A stretch of DNA of 64,000 nt, taken from the NCBI RefSeq assembly GCF_000485595.1, contig NW_014577330.1, positions 114,795-178,794 of the forward strand, written 5' to 3'. The position numbers and the translations under genes were made by a program. The notes under the pieces are model-generated. The model ran no database searches. It saw only the letters and a program-made list of their open reading frames with translations, and was not told the DNA's origin. The stretch comes from Priapulus caudatus. Taxonomy: Eukaryota; Priapulida; Priapulimorpha; Priapulimorphida; Priapulidae. How positions within the stretch are numbered: the stretch's first letter is position 1; the number at the start of each line of letters is the position of its first letter. Of this stretch, positions 12,150-27,100 are shown piece by piece.

Positions 12150-15100
12150 GAATACAGAATATAGAATATGAAGGGTTACAGAGAATGGCGCGCGCACACG
12201 TGCATATTTCACGGGCATAATTTTTAAATCACAATCGGAATTTGTATTTATGGCGTGCGTTCTAACCGGCACTTTTTTGCTGCATAGCAGTTTCGCGTAC
12301 CGGGCAACGATAATCGTCTCTGCTAAATGCGCAGCAGAAGTCGGTACATGTGGATCTTACGGGAGGCGGGCGGGCGGGAGCGGGGCGGGAGGCCACATCT
12401 GTTGGCAGCGGCGCACGCTGTACGGCTGCCGCGCTATATTTAGAACGTTGCACGTGCCTCTCGTCCTCTCCTCATCCGTCGGGCTTCCAAATAAACAGGA
12501 AATATTGTGTTTAGTGGTCTTTTGTTGCCAAACGACGAGAGAGCGGCCGCGACGAGGCTCCGGCGCTTGCTTTGTTTTAAATACCTGTGCCGCGAGAAAA
12601 GGAGCTGCTAACGCGCATAGGGTCTATGTTCCTCAGGGTACTGCCGGAACGTACCCTGGGTACGGTCCGGTATACCGGAACGTAGCCTGGTAACTATTTG
12701 ATATGGTTAGGGTTAGGGTTAGGGTTAGGGAGTAGGCGTAAGCGAATCTCTAGACTCGCTAGTGGAGTAGGCGAGGTACGGTCCGGCATATTAGATAGTA
12801 CCAGGGTACGTTCTCGTATACCGGACCGTACCCAGGGTACGTTCCGGCAGTACCCTGGGCGACATAGACCCTCTCAGCGCTGCTAACGAGTGTTACGGCA
12901 CGCAATCATCGCGCCTTCGCCCGCCGCGAGTTTAAACTGGAACGTGGAGCGACTTCGTTTTATTTCTGGCCGCGCCGTCGGCTAAAATTATCCCGGGCCC
13001 GTATACGTGCCGTATGCCGGCGAGTCGATGCGTTGGTCGTTTTAGCCAAACACAAACAATTTACGGAACGAAAATATGTTTGGGCAGTTCTCGGAGCGTA
13101 GTAGCGTACGGTACCATTAATCCTGCGCGCTCGAGAATCGCACATTGGGTAACGGCTATAACCAGGATCTAGCACCGTTTCACCTTCACGCAAGACGCCC
13201 TCAGATAGTCGCTAACAACAATAGCCTATAATGTATACTATACTATTTTATTTATTAAACTATATAAGTGCTGCGTGAAGGTGAAACGGGGCTGGATGCT
13301 GAATAATTAATTAATTAATTATACGAATGCAGTGATGTCTACCTATTCGTCGAGCCCCGGTAAACACTCGCAACGTAATCTATCGTACGTGTAATCGTGT
13401 TAGCAGGAGTGAATAGTAATAGATTCTATTATTTGATTCTATTGTTATTCACTCGTGGTGTTAGCATATCGTGCATATTTTAAACGCTGCATGGCTGCAT
13501 ACCTACCTCGCTCGGCTATAGTCTGTAACTGAGGTGACGCATCGTGCGGATCATTGAGGTATTAGCGGTTTTTTTTATAAGCGGATGTATGATGAAGAGT
13601 ATAACGCCATTTGTAATGACGAATCCTTGACAAACGCAAACCCTGTGCAGTTGTCAGGCTCATTATACCGACTATACATACACTCGGTCGGTTTTGTGCG
13701 TGGTGTGCTGTGTGTGGATTGTTGTGCTGGTGTGCGCTGTGTGTGTGCTGTGTGCGTGGCGTGGCGTGCGCTGCGTGCGTGGGCTGTGCGGTGCGTGCGT
13801 GTGGTGCGTGCGCAATGGCGTTTCGGCATTGTGGCGTACACGTGGGTGTGTGTGTCTGTGGCGGTAGTACTGTGCGCGTAGTGTGCCATATTGCGCGTTC
13901 GCGTTGCGCGTGAAATAACCCCGCCAGCTGAAGAGACAGGATGAGAGAGAGCGGCGCTGAAGGACAGAGCACAAGGAGAGAGAGGAGAGACAGAGAGACA
14001 GAGAGAGAAGAGAGAGAGGAGAGAGAAAGAGGAGAGAGACGAGAGAGAAGAGAGAAAGAGAGAGAGAGCAGACGCCGCGACGAACAGAGAGAGAGGAAGA
14101 GAGAGAAACAGAGAGAGAGAGAGAGAGAGGAGAGAAAGAGAGAGAGAGGAGAGGAGAGAGAGAGAGAGATATAGAGAGAAAGAGAGAGGAGAGAGGAGCG
14201 AGAGAGAGGATGAGAGGAGGGAGAAAGTAGAGAGGAGAGATGAGAAGAGAGAGAGAGAGAGAGAGACGAGAAAAAGAGGAGAGCGAAACAGAAAGAGAGA
14301 GAGAGAACAGAGAGAGAGAGAGAGAGACGGAAGAGAGAGAGAGAGAGAGAGAAAGAGCAGAGGAGAGAAAGCAGAAGAGAGAGAAAGAAAGATTAAAAAA
14401 TGCTTGAAGAGTTAGTCTTTAATCTTGTACGTATTGAAGCCGTGGAGGCGTTTCAGATCAGGAAGAATGGGAATGCGTTTAGTGCGAGAGAGAGAGAGAG
14501 AGGAATAGTACAGAGAAAGAAGAGAGAAAGACAGAACGTATAGTGCAGAACAGCTGGCAAGGGATAAAGGCGCGTGAGCGACCAGATTGAGGAGAGGAGC
14601 GAAAAGTGTGAGAGCAGGGCAGTGATGGTTTTGGGGGGGGACAATTAATCCCCCCCCCCCCTACAAAAAAGCCGAGAAAAGAAGAATGCCGCCAATGGAT
14701 GCTCACTTATATTTACATCTAGACGAGGTGCTTTCTTGCTCTGCTTTTCTTTGCTTGGCCTTGCACAATTTAACATATATCACATGATTGGGCATGGCTT
14801 GGTGCCGTCGTACATGACACAGACGCCGTACATCCAACGTGCAGCATAAATCATATGCTACGGTTATGTCTGAATAATATATCTATACCTGATTAGCTGT
14901 GGCAGCACATGCTGTTTATGCTGGCCATTGCTAACAGTTACGAACAATATATGCTCAGCGGGTAATTATTCGTTCATGCTTAGCCATGGCAACAGCTACA
15001 CGCAACAATTATATGCTACGAGAGCGCGTTCAATTCGCTTATCATGCTACATTGATAGGAACACCTTCAAATTGGCTACAAGTACGTCCGTCTCGTGCGG

Positions 15101-18100
15101 TTTAATTCCCGCCCAACAGATACGTGCTCTCTATCATTATCCATCACGACACATTGATGCTCTCCTATGCGCGCGCCGACAGCGGTCCGCTCATCGTGCT
15201 CTACTGCCATCTGCGGCCATCATGTAAACTATATCTACATGCTATTATCCTCTTAGCAACCCTCATTATGGCTTAAGCATCCTACATCTTCTAATCCACT
15301 AAGCATCCTGATGCCTCTCTCTGCGCGCTGCACGGCCTTATCGTGCTGCTATCCTGCGCCACATGTATACCTATTTACCATGCTCTCCATTTAATGCCAC
15401 AAAGCAGCCTTGATGGCCTCTCTGTGCGCAGCGCCTGCACGGCTATCTGCTCGACGATCCTGCTGCGCTCTGCTTGAATACCGCAGAGACGGCGATGGCT
15501 TCATCAGCGCCACCTGACGTGGCGCTCGTCATGACGAACTTCGGAGCGAACTGATCCGGACGAGGAGGTGCGCGACATGATCAAAGGAAGCCGACCGCGT
15601 CGACGGAGACGGCCTCGTCAACTTACAACGGTGAGTAATGTATGCAGAGCTATACATCCCTCCCTATCGCAAGACGTCCCCGCTCTGTACATTGCGCAGA
15701 GCGCCATGGTTACCCTAGGTGGCTCGACCGGCAAGTGGGGCCTGTGATTTATCAGGAGTGTATAACATAGAGATATAAGGGGGTACGTTGTTTGCGATAA
15801 GGACGCTATACGATGCTAACACTTGCTCGCGTACTGCCGGCTTGTCGTAAAGCAACGGAAGCGACGCGAATCGGGTTAAAGGAGAGAACGACGAGATTCT
15901 TTCCGTTGTAGAAAATATACACGTCGGAGGTTATCGCGTCGGCGTGCGTGGCGTGCGTGCGTGCGGTGCATGGGGGCGTGCGGGCGGGCGTGTGTGCGTG
16001 CCAGCCAGTGCGTGTGGAAGTCACGTCGGCCAGCACGCTCAGGTGACGCTTATGCGTCGGTTTTGCAAACAGCAGGATGGCGTGGTTACTGTCTTCTCAA
16101 GCGTGTTTTTACCGGCTGCGCGCGCGCGACGTGCCAGAGAGAGAGAATTCCAAGAGAGGTTGAGCCCGGCAGAAGGTCGATGAAAACGGCAAGGCTCATT
16201 CATTGCTTCGAGTTAAAAAGAAAAAAAAAGATGCCCGGCGGCCGTGAGCGAAGGCGTGCTTTTGTCTCTTCGCGCGTCACTTATGGATTTAGGTTCTTAT
16301 TGGGAGGCAATTTCTCATTCAGACTGTGTTATGTACGGTCAATCGATTATGAGAAAACATTTTATATCTGCTGTGTTATCATTTGGATCGGAAATTAAGC
16401 ATGAAAGCTTTTTAATTATTATTATTACTGTTACTAAACTGGTGAATAGTTTTTCTATGACAAACTTAAGATTGAGCTTCAATACTCGACGAAACGCGCC
16501 TAAAAAACGGACGAGTTTTCCGCTCTGTGGCCAAATGTGGGGGGTTTGTTTCTCTCGCTCCTAGTTTGCAGAATTTATCCACTGTCTGCCACTAATTTGG
16601 CAATCATTTAGATTTGTTATCATGATGTCAGCGAGAAGTAAGAGCGGGAGGTAGAGACAGTCGAGGCGTTCATTATGTGCGTCTCGTCATCGTTCGAAAG
16701 TAGCCTTGCGTCACACCGTGACGTCCGCGATTATGAAAGAGTATGTTCCGAGGCATTTCCGCCACAACTGGCGGCTCTACGCCAACAAAAGAGTTTTTCC
16801 AAAAAGGTTTTCCCCCATGGGTGCATGCTACTTTTTGTATACAGGAGGTCTGTAGTTGCGAGTAGATTGTCGTGACTGAATATAACGGTTTGGCTTGATG
16901 GGTTCGACAAATTAACCGTGCATGGAGTTTTGAGCTCCAATTTTTTGTGGCCCACGTTTTTATGCGTATTGCAAGAATATTGTTTCATTGTTGGGGTACG
17001 GTGGTGTGGTTGGACGAGCGCCATGCTTTGACATATGGTATAATAACGCAATGTAATGTGGACTGTTTTAGAGAGTAACATCTGCCTGCTTTTTTTGTAC
17101 ATTACGGGTGATGCTGTTGTGTCGTTTTTATATATGGAGAATTTGTAAACGTTTCTCGATCGTTTTATGAAAGTATTTTATTTCCGCTAGTAATTTAGCT
17201 TGTTAAGATATTTTTATTTTTACACGCGAATGTAAATGTCTTGTCTTCTGCGATTATAGCCGTTAAGCTGGTCGATTACGTGAAAGAACTTACTTTCTTT
17301 TAATAAATAAATAAATTATATAATATATACTAAACAGTTTCGGATGGAGAGTATTCTAAATGATGACTTTATTTATACATAGATATTGTGGCAGATAGAC
17401 GATCGCGATACGCTCCTATATTGTGCAGAAAGTCTCGCTAAGCCATCTTGTCTCTACAGAGAGCGTGACATTTATGATATAATATATATATTATATATAT
17501 TTAATATATATATATATATATATCTTTTCTTCTTTACGCTTCTGGCGTTTGTTGCCAATAGCTGCGCTACATTCTGTGTTAGACATCTTCTGTTAATGTT
17601 TCTGCTTGAAGTGTATGCCGATTGTGGTGCATACTTATATTGATTGTGAAATTATTGTTTCTGACGTTCTCTTTATGGTATCGTTACTGCCCGTTGTATG
17701 AGTTCGCCCGGACAGTATTCGTTAAAGAACAAGCTTGTTTTTTTATCGTGCGCGGAGATTCTAATTACATATAACATTATATACATATATAACAATTAGT
17801 TTTCACTTGCGGAAAAATTTAATAGATAGCCTGCAAAACAAACTTAGCCGCAAAATGGACGTCTTCATCTGGCGTGCGTTATTGTACATCAAGACAGTCA
17901 ATATAGTTCCCGAATAGGCGGCACATGTGTATATATTTTATTCAGTTAGACTGACCGAGGCAGTGAATATTAAATCCAGTCTTGCATGGCTAAAAGTATT
18001 TTTGGCTTTCAGGCAGGATAGCGATCCTGTTGTTTTGATTATGTGCCTGGCGCGTAGAAATTGGGGCGTTTATTTTGGCGTGGTGGAGTTTGTAAGCGAG

Positions 18101-21100
18101 TCATGCAGTAATCTTATATTATCGTGGAAGTTATCTTTGAGGTATTACGGCATTTTGTTGGTGTGTATTTCAATGTGTGTCGGAGCGCGCTATGTGCGCC
18201 ATGTTTGGGCTTTGAATGGCTTACCCGCTCTTTGGTAATATTAGGTAATGCAATAGTTATCTTAGCGCGAATAAATCGTGTTTGTGCGTATTTTTGAATT
18301 TTATGTATATTTTTTCGTAATGCGATTTTCTCAATGCCGTTTTTGTATCCCTTTTCTGTTTGATTATGCACCGATATATTGATTGTAGGTCATATCTTAA
18401 CTAAGCTTAGCGTTATTGCTTCTTATAATTAGAATTCTGTAGATGTCTTAGGCGAGACTTATTTATACGCGATGGTTTTATCGAGGGGAAGATATGACAG
18501 ATTTGTGATCATTATTTTGTCATTATGCCTACCCCTGTTATTTACCTTATTAATTCTCCATGAAAATATCGTGTCACGAGTGCTAAAATCAGCTGGAGCA
18601 GATTAGCTGTGATTGCATAAAGTAGCGTGTGCGAATGTATTTGATGCCGTATCTATCAATGCATCAGAACACAATGTACATAAATGCGTGGAAATCTTTG
18701 CAGAGACTTAGGTTAGTAATACGAATAATCATAACGATTAACACATCGTGTTAAACAACGACAAACATTAAATAGATGCGACAGGGGCCGGCGCTAAAGA
18801 TTCATTTCCGTAACGCGTACCGTTTCGCTAAGTGGTGAGTAGAACAGTTTTGATTCGCCCTAATCTCGACTTCTATATCTACAAAGTCAAGCAAAACATA
18901 TCACGCCGACAAAGGCTGTCCGCAGCGTGTGCATCTCCAGTTTGCAACACTCATTCGCATGTTAAATCATGCGTCCTATCGACGCCGTTCTTGCAACGAA
19001 GCACATTCTACCGCGTTCTCCGGCGGGGGAGAAGCGGTTGCATGGTTCGACAAGAAACGATAGACTGCTCCAATCGCCTGGAGCATTCGGTCGTGCTACT
19101 AGCGCAGGCAGCAGCAGCCGCGACCAGGAACGCGTGTCTGCTGTTCACGTCATCGTAGTTAGCCTGCACCGGCTGCAGGCTGAGAACTCGTGGTCCGCAA
19201 GTCGATTGGAGCGAGATGTGAGCAACGCTGACGCATATCGCGAATGGTGCAGAAGCCACGCGCGCAGATTCGGCGATTCCAGGAAATAACGAGCGCGAGA
19301 CTGAATATGCGTATCGCGTCGCATCTCTCCGTGTACGGCGGCTTGCTGCTGCTGCCTGCTTGCTGCTGCTGCTGCGTCGGGCGTCGAGGAGAAACGGCGC
19401 TAGATGGGCAGCCACCAAACTCGGCTTCTGAAAAGAGGAACGACCAACGAGAATTTGAATAACCACGAGGATCACAGCGGCAACATCCGACAGGACAGCA
19501 TAGAGTGGTACATGCAGGCAGGAGAGCTGGCGGATTTTACGAGACGCGATAACCTAAATTCTTCCGTGTTCAGGGGCGGATCCAGAGGGTTTGGTGACCA
19601 GTTTCCATATATGTTCTTCTGCAGCTAGGGGGTGCCAGGGGCATGCCCCGCCGGGAATTTAAAAAAAAGAGCTATATTTGTGTATTGCTGGTGAATTTTG
19701 GTGGCCTGTGACCGGTTTTCTAGAAACGCGTGCAAACCGGCCTTAAATCCGCGCCTGGTGTTAATACGTGATATCAGTATAAATTCCATAAAAATGCCAT
19801 CCACCTGTATAATATATACGCAAAATAGCTATGAATTATATTTGACGGTATACATCGATGCCGTGATGCACCGAGCAAGTAATCGTTTAGATATTAAAGA
19901 TAGCATGAATCAAAATTTGTGACGAATTTATACTGGTGTTTCAATCCCGGCGCCGAGATCTCGTGGTCCATTAGGGTTTTAAACATAAATGTTTAAAGCA
20001 TGCGCACGGTTTTATATAATTTATTTTTTAATATATAAAGGGCTTAATCATAGAGAAGGTTGATACATGAACAACTTACATTCATTTATTATTTTACATG
20101 TGAGGGCGCATGATCAGAAAAGCGTTGATCCTATATATGTTTAATAATAGATTTTGCGATTCTTTTGTGAGATTCGAGATATTAGATCAAGCCACAGATT
20201 GCGCTTCGCATGTTATAGAAAACACCGACTATGGACTGTGCTGGCATCGTAACTCGTTAACGCTGGACTCTCTTAATAGAAATTAACGGAGAAGCGCGCT
20301 TATGCAATCGTCCGCCGTAACTTTGTGCTGTCTCAGTTTTTATACTGATCTCAAAGCCTCTCACTTAACGACTCTTTTGCCTTTTTGTATTTTGCGGACA
20401 CGCTTTTAATGTAATATTCATCAAACAAATTTCATCGAGAAATGCAATCAGCGCACTAGTAGAAAGTTAGTAACTGAGCTTGTGGGTACCGCATCGGAAA
20501 GGACCCACGACGCGTCAATATGCTTGATGTGCTGGCGCCGCTTGTCTTGTCTCACCTGCTGATATAATGTAGAGAGCGCCACCGAGCACGCACGGCGAGT
20601 ACATCCGACAATGCTCACTACACGCAGACACGTCGCCACCTCGCGGTTCGCCGCAAGCGGATTCGTCCACAGCAAGGGTAGGCCAGTCTAAAGTAATAGA
20701 CGAGGCGCAGCGATTACTGTCGGCTTTACATGACTTTGTATATTCTATTACGTAAAGCCCACACGTGCGAAATTAATATTGACAGCATTTACGCGGGACA
20801 ATGCCACCCTCTGCATTCTAGAGCAGAATAATTACTGTAATATATATTAGGAGAACATGATATCATGACACACACACACGGCGCGATACTTCGCACGCTC
20901 GCACTGCGGCGATGCAGCGCACACTACGGCCCCGGGACGCGCACTCAGCGGAAGACGCACGCACACCCCACAAACCAACAACGGACGTCGCGCGTTTTTA
21001 CCACGATGTCGCCGTGAATAATGGGTGAGCGCTTCGTGTTTGAAAAAAAGGCGACAGCCGTGGTTGAAAAAAGCGACCATGCCGTGGTTGAGAAAGGGCG

Positions 21101-24100
21101 ACACCGTGGGTTGAGAAATTGAGTCAAGGCAAATGACCGACCGACAGGTTATGGAACACAAATGCGCGTGCGAACGTCGTGAAGCTGGCGACAGGTGACA
21201 ATATAGTATATAACATATATATATATATTATGATATATATATTATATATATATATAGATTATATATATAATAATATATACGGTTCTCTGAAGAAGCGCCG
21301 ATGAATCATGGAACACCCCGCAGAGGTCAGGTTGACGGTAGACAGGCGTAGAAGGTATAGTTTACCAGTCCTGTTCAAGAAGAACCAGCCACGACTGTGC
21401 CAGATGCCAGCGGCCGCGTATTACCGGAGTCCGCACCGATAGACAGAGGCTGGCAGTACCACGGCATGCCGCCGCCCAACACCACTTGACTGCGCGCGTC
21501 AACGAGCAGGCGTGCTCGTTGTCGCTGGCCCCTAGATTTTGAGGGCAAAATTTAAAAAAAATAAAGCTGTGGCTAATATGCGTAAATAACCCTAACGTGA
21601 GGATAGATTTATTAGAGAGAGAGCGTACCATTGGGTCGTGAAAGCCTTGTCTCGAGACTGGAGAGGGTGAAGTCCGGCCCCAACGAGTACCACCCAACCC
21701 CCTACCACACTATGGACGTCCGATCGAAAAGCTGGCGCAGTCCTTCCGCTCATCATTAACACCGTTGAGTCATAAAACTTTGCCCGCCTCCACATACTAG
21801 GATTTGCTCAGCCTACGGCCTGCAAACTGAGTAATGCAGCACATTCTCTGGTAACAATAAGCTAATTTCTTGCGAGCGAAATTTCATACATACCATTCAA
21901 ATGGCACGTACTTTGCAATAAGATATCCCCGCGTGGCCGCTTCATGCCGTCGACACTTTGGTTTCCGGACCTTCTCATGCTAAATCGAAACCGCGGACGG
22001 CAGTGCCTCATAATTACATACTCGAGCAATAAGGACGGATGAATGTTGCTTCGATGAAGTTGCCCTGCACGCAAGGCGCACCGCAGTCGGCCTTTCGACA
22101 ACATCGGATTTTCATAGCGGACGCGGACATTCCGCGGTGCCACGTACGCCACTCGATATTGGATTTCCAGGCACGTGCCCGTATACGACGCTCGCCTACT
22201 TTCAACTTATACAAAGAACGACAATTGGTCCGCGATATATTAGCAATGTTCATAAGTGCAGCCCGTTGCTTAGTAACAAAAGCGACGATTGTATTGTGTG
22301 GTACGCGAACATTCAAGAGTTTACGTGCGAAAGTGTACATGTGCGTGCGTGCGTGCGCGTGCGTGCGTGAAGTAGAGGCCGCCGTAAATATTTGTGTAGG
22401 CGCCAGCAATGGAGACGTAGCGATAGTATCTGAGAAAGCCAAAGCACAACTCGTAACAGTATACTTGCGTGCTGTGTGTTCAATATGAAGCGAGTTTTTA
22501 TATTAATTAATCACGGTCTAAACCGAAACTTTTTACTGACATATAAATGGCGCTGTTACATTCGTACAAAAGCGGCTTGAGCAAGAGTTACACTGTAGTC
22601 GATAACGTCGTATCCAAAATTCCGCGTGTTACAAACAAGTGTTGCATTTAAAAACGATCGTAAGTCGAGCCCGGTTCGTTATTATTAATATTAATTGCAT
22701 ATAATATGAAGACTTACGAGGGGGTAATAAGCAGTAATAGAGACAACAGATAGTTGGATCTACTGGACGCTGTACGAGCTATCAGCACAAACAAATACGT
22801 AACAACTGTTAGACTTTATTATTGATTCTTCCGCGCCTAATATAACCATTACTCGAGCACATAAACAATATGAACTCCAGCGATACCTGTTTTCTTGTTT
22901 GTAGGCCTAGTAAATTCACCGCGCAATGTATATACATGTATATACTTATACTAGCTCTACCTGCGTAGGCCTTCGCTGCTCAAACGTCGCGGTGATAGAC
23001 AGTGCTAGTGGCTTAACAGGCTTGATAAACGGAACAGTGTCACGAAAGGCTCAGTCGGCATCATTTCACGACTAGTTGTCCGGCAGGCATTATATCCAAC
23101 GCGGAAACCGCCCGCATGTAATTAATTTTGTAACACTGCTATCGCCGACGTCGTGTACCGAGAAGGTCGACACAATTGCGTAGGCCTGGCTACTCCAGCG
23201 ACTAAGACCGTGACTGTATTAAAAATATCGTGACAATGTTCGAGAGCACGAGTGAAGACCGTGACCAGACACATAACACTCATCTGTGAGTGCTCGACAC
23301 GTGATTGAAAGTGTGTGACGGCCAGACACGGTAATATCGCGACATCGTTCGACACGTGAGTGAAAACTGTGGAGCGCAAGACACGGATATCTCGTGACAT
23401 CGCCAATAAAGAACTGGCAGTCCCGGGGACTGTGGACGAGTAGATAATCATGATCAGTGAATGGCCTTAAATCTACGGGCGAAATTCTCACTAAATAGTG
23501 ATTACATAGACGACTTGACACTGAACCCGCGAGTAGGATACGAATAGCCATGTTGGGTGGGATGGGGTGGATAGGGAGCGTGGATCTCGGGGGGACATGG
23601 TGGGATCAGGGTTTGACAGCCACGTCCGTACAGCATTACTTCGCTCAACAAAATGCTACGCAATTTTGTTATAAATCACGCAAACACAAAAACGTCGCGG
23701 CGCCGCAGTGAACGTTTACAAAGCAACGACGCAACGGTGGTAAACTTGCACGCACGATATTAAATGTACCCATCCATTAAAGAACAAGCCCGAACTGCCA
23801 TCACCGTAATAACGTTTGGTAACATTTACTCAGTCGTGTGAGCGAACGGGGCAATCACATAAGCACGCAGCATATATTATAGTCGTCATGAAATGCATCA
23901 ATATCATGCAATCCTATATCTACACATACATACATACATATATATATATAATAACTATACACCATATCGCACGGAACCGTATTGGTGATCAACGACAACA
24001 GATCTTCGTCAGAAAAAAATGTGTCCCATTGTGACTGCAGATCTCATGTGTCTTTAAATTGCATCCATTATTTCCTAACATAATCTGAAGTTACACTCGC

Positions 24101-27100
24101 AGTGAAATGAGCAAACCAACGTAATAATATCAGGTTGGCATAAACGCTTTTTGGCTGCCTACAGCCTTAGAAAACTCAGAGTAACTAATTAATTATAAAA
24201 CTCGTTTGAATTAAATTCAGTGTGTGAATTGCGACATTATCTGATTGTTGACATTAAATCCGTACTCAAGCACTCATAGGAGAAAACAGTCAATCAATAG
24301 GTAACACACCATGCGCTGCAGACACGGCGAAAAACGCAACCAAGAATGTTATAATAGAAATGATTCTAGAACGTTGAAATTCAATTCATAAGCAGGCCTC
24401 AACGTGTGTAGAACACTGGGGCCCGTGGGTGTTATAAAAGGTTGCGTGTGGTAGGTTGGGCGACGGCGGGCAGTGTTAATTCTAGTACACAGTTCTTATT
24501 TCACCGCATGGCAATCGATTCTACATTCTGAGAGTGCGCGTGCAGAGATACAATTGAATTGCTTGTCTATATGTACATAATAGTTTTTCGAATAATTCGA
24601 CTGACAGTGCACTACGACACTCGTGACTGCGAAGTTCCTTCATCCACGAAAAAAACTACATCGAACGCATGGCTTGGTGGCCGCTTACATTCGCACAGTA
24701 AGAAACCACACGTAAATGACATTGGTATTAGGAACTGGGGCGCCCCATATATATATAGTGCTTAAAAACATTTGCAGCAAGCAGTGCCTACCACATTGCA
24801 AGTGGCGTTATTAGAGAAAACTGAGTTGTGACACTGCTGCAGTTAAGTCTAATTACGTCCAGCTAAAACGTTCCCAGTACGAGACTCTGTAGTTCAATAC
24901 ATTCACATGTATATTACAATAACTCACAGTGTATGGGAACAGTGTGCTTGCATTCATTGTATTAACGTGACCAGGAACCTAGAGGGGAAAGTTACCGAGA
25001 AGGACGATGATGAAAGAGAGAAGATGGAAGAAGGGGAGGAAGTGGGGCAGGGAAACAGAAGAAAGAGGAGATAGAGAGGGGAGCGAAGAGGGAGAGGAGA
25101 GGGGAGAGAGAGAGCGAGCCAAAAACAGCTCCACTATCTAGTCACCAGCTAGTCGTGATGTCTGGATAGAGCCCGAAAACAGCATAAACAGAGAGAAGGC
25201 CAGTAGACTCGTCATTGCAAATATAGTTAAAAGGAAAACAATTAAATCTAGGAAACTTTCGCAGCACAAATATAATGCTGCATAAAAGAGATATATCTTA
25301 CATATTTCTGTTATGCAGACCTTTATCTTTTTATAGTATCGAAACGAAATAGATGACTATACTATAAAATCGATACAAGACGTCATTACAATGCTTTACT
25401 TGTGCTTTCCTATCTGCATTGCATAAAACAAGTTACATACACAAATAGGCTGTCACGATTTCTTACTTAAATAATTTAAGAGAAGCGTTGGCAATGCGCT
25501 ATATTCACTATTAGTTTCAGTAGAACATAGTGTCATATTTTATAACTCAATCCAAGTTTTTACAAGTAAATAGCATTTGAGATAAAGCAATTCCACATTT
25601 TTCCGTAGAACTTCTGGGAATTATGACCAGCATGTGTAAGTACTCAGTATTAGTGAACGGCAGAGTTGTGAGCCAAAAATAGTTAACGCCTTAAAACAAA
25701 AACAAAAGATTTCTAGTGAAAACTGAACAAGACAAATTTGTATGTGGCAGAGCTGTGAGCCCGATTCAGCTTGAGAATAATTCCGTAAATCTAAATGTCA
25801 CAGAAGAGAGAGCTGAGGAAATCACTTTCCCATTTTACGCCAGCGTGGCTACTACAATTTACGTGGTAGGACTGCGGAATCCTTGCCCTGATAAACAAAC
25901 TGCTGAGATACAAACTTCAGCAGGTGGCCCTGCTCTTGTTTAGATACCACGCATAATCCCGATGCATTACGCAATCGGCAAGAGATGTGCACCAGAGGTT
26001 GTGTACAACTGGAGGAAACGGAGCGCAGAGCAGAGGTCACGGCTAAAAGTGGGCGTCGGTTGGTGTACGACTTGCGGCGTCTTACCACTGCCCTTGCTTG
26101 TGGTTGCTGTGGCTTTGCGGTAGGCGTCTTTCGGCTCGACTATCCTAACGTTCTTACTCGGCACGTTGCTCCACGTGTTCCTCTCAGTAGCTCAGCCACT
26201 CACTCATCTTCGCTGAATCACGAAAGCAGAAGGGGGGGGGTAACTTAGTGGAGCTTCATCGAGTGCAGAGACCGGTATTTAAGAGCAGGAAAACTGAAGT
26301 TAGGCCAAATCTGAAATTACACATTTCCAGTTGGACGGCACATAAGTAAGAGTCGGTAGGTTCAAGGACAATATTTTTAAGAGGCAGAAAAAGACGTGAT
26401 AGCTATACTGAAACAAGTGGGCGCGGGGGTCGTTAAAATGTGGTAAAACTGCAAGGTTCACCAGGAATTCAATGCAAGGGACAGTAAAGTAAAGGAAACG
26501 AAACACTATCATGGCATATTCATGTGACCTCAGCTATCCATTTGTTGGATGCATTTCGCATCATACCCTACACCGACACTTGCAAAGCGACACTCAGCTA
26601 TGGGCGAATCAGCCATGTAGCACTAAACCACTTTGTAGCAGTTCAATAGCGCAAGAGCGGCGGCGAGGCTAATGGCAGAACCGTAGCGGTGGGCGTTTGT
26701 GATGTGTCTTCTCTCATCCATTCACTGTCAAACGTCCTCTGCTTCCCTCTGAAAACAAAACCCATTTCAAAATCGCGGAAAGATGACGTCTAAAGCAAAC
26801 CTGTATGTAATTACCTAATCGAATCAAAAAGAGATGAAAGTGTCAAATGACAGCTGTAGGCTCACACACAAAAAAGGACACAAATGAAGTGAGTAAGAAG
26901 AAGTCAGTTTTAATTGAGGCAAACCATGCGACAGTACATTAAGAAAACGAATTGCCATCTGTTATATCGCAATAATAATTTATAAACCAAAAGAGTAAAT
27001 CACAATTATGACCTGTAGTGGCGCTACACCCGCTTTGTAGGCGATGGCGTTGAAATAAACAGGTTAATGCTGCCGTTCCGACATGTTTTGTAACATCTTA

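Noticed and set aside
13575-13974. Overlapping frames on both strands near 13.6-13.9 kb
   Set aside because: Driven by a GT/GC-rich low-complexity patch; no domain, no splice structure.
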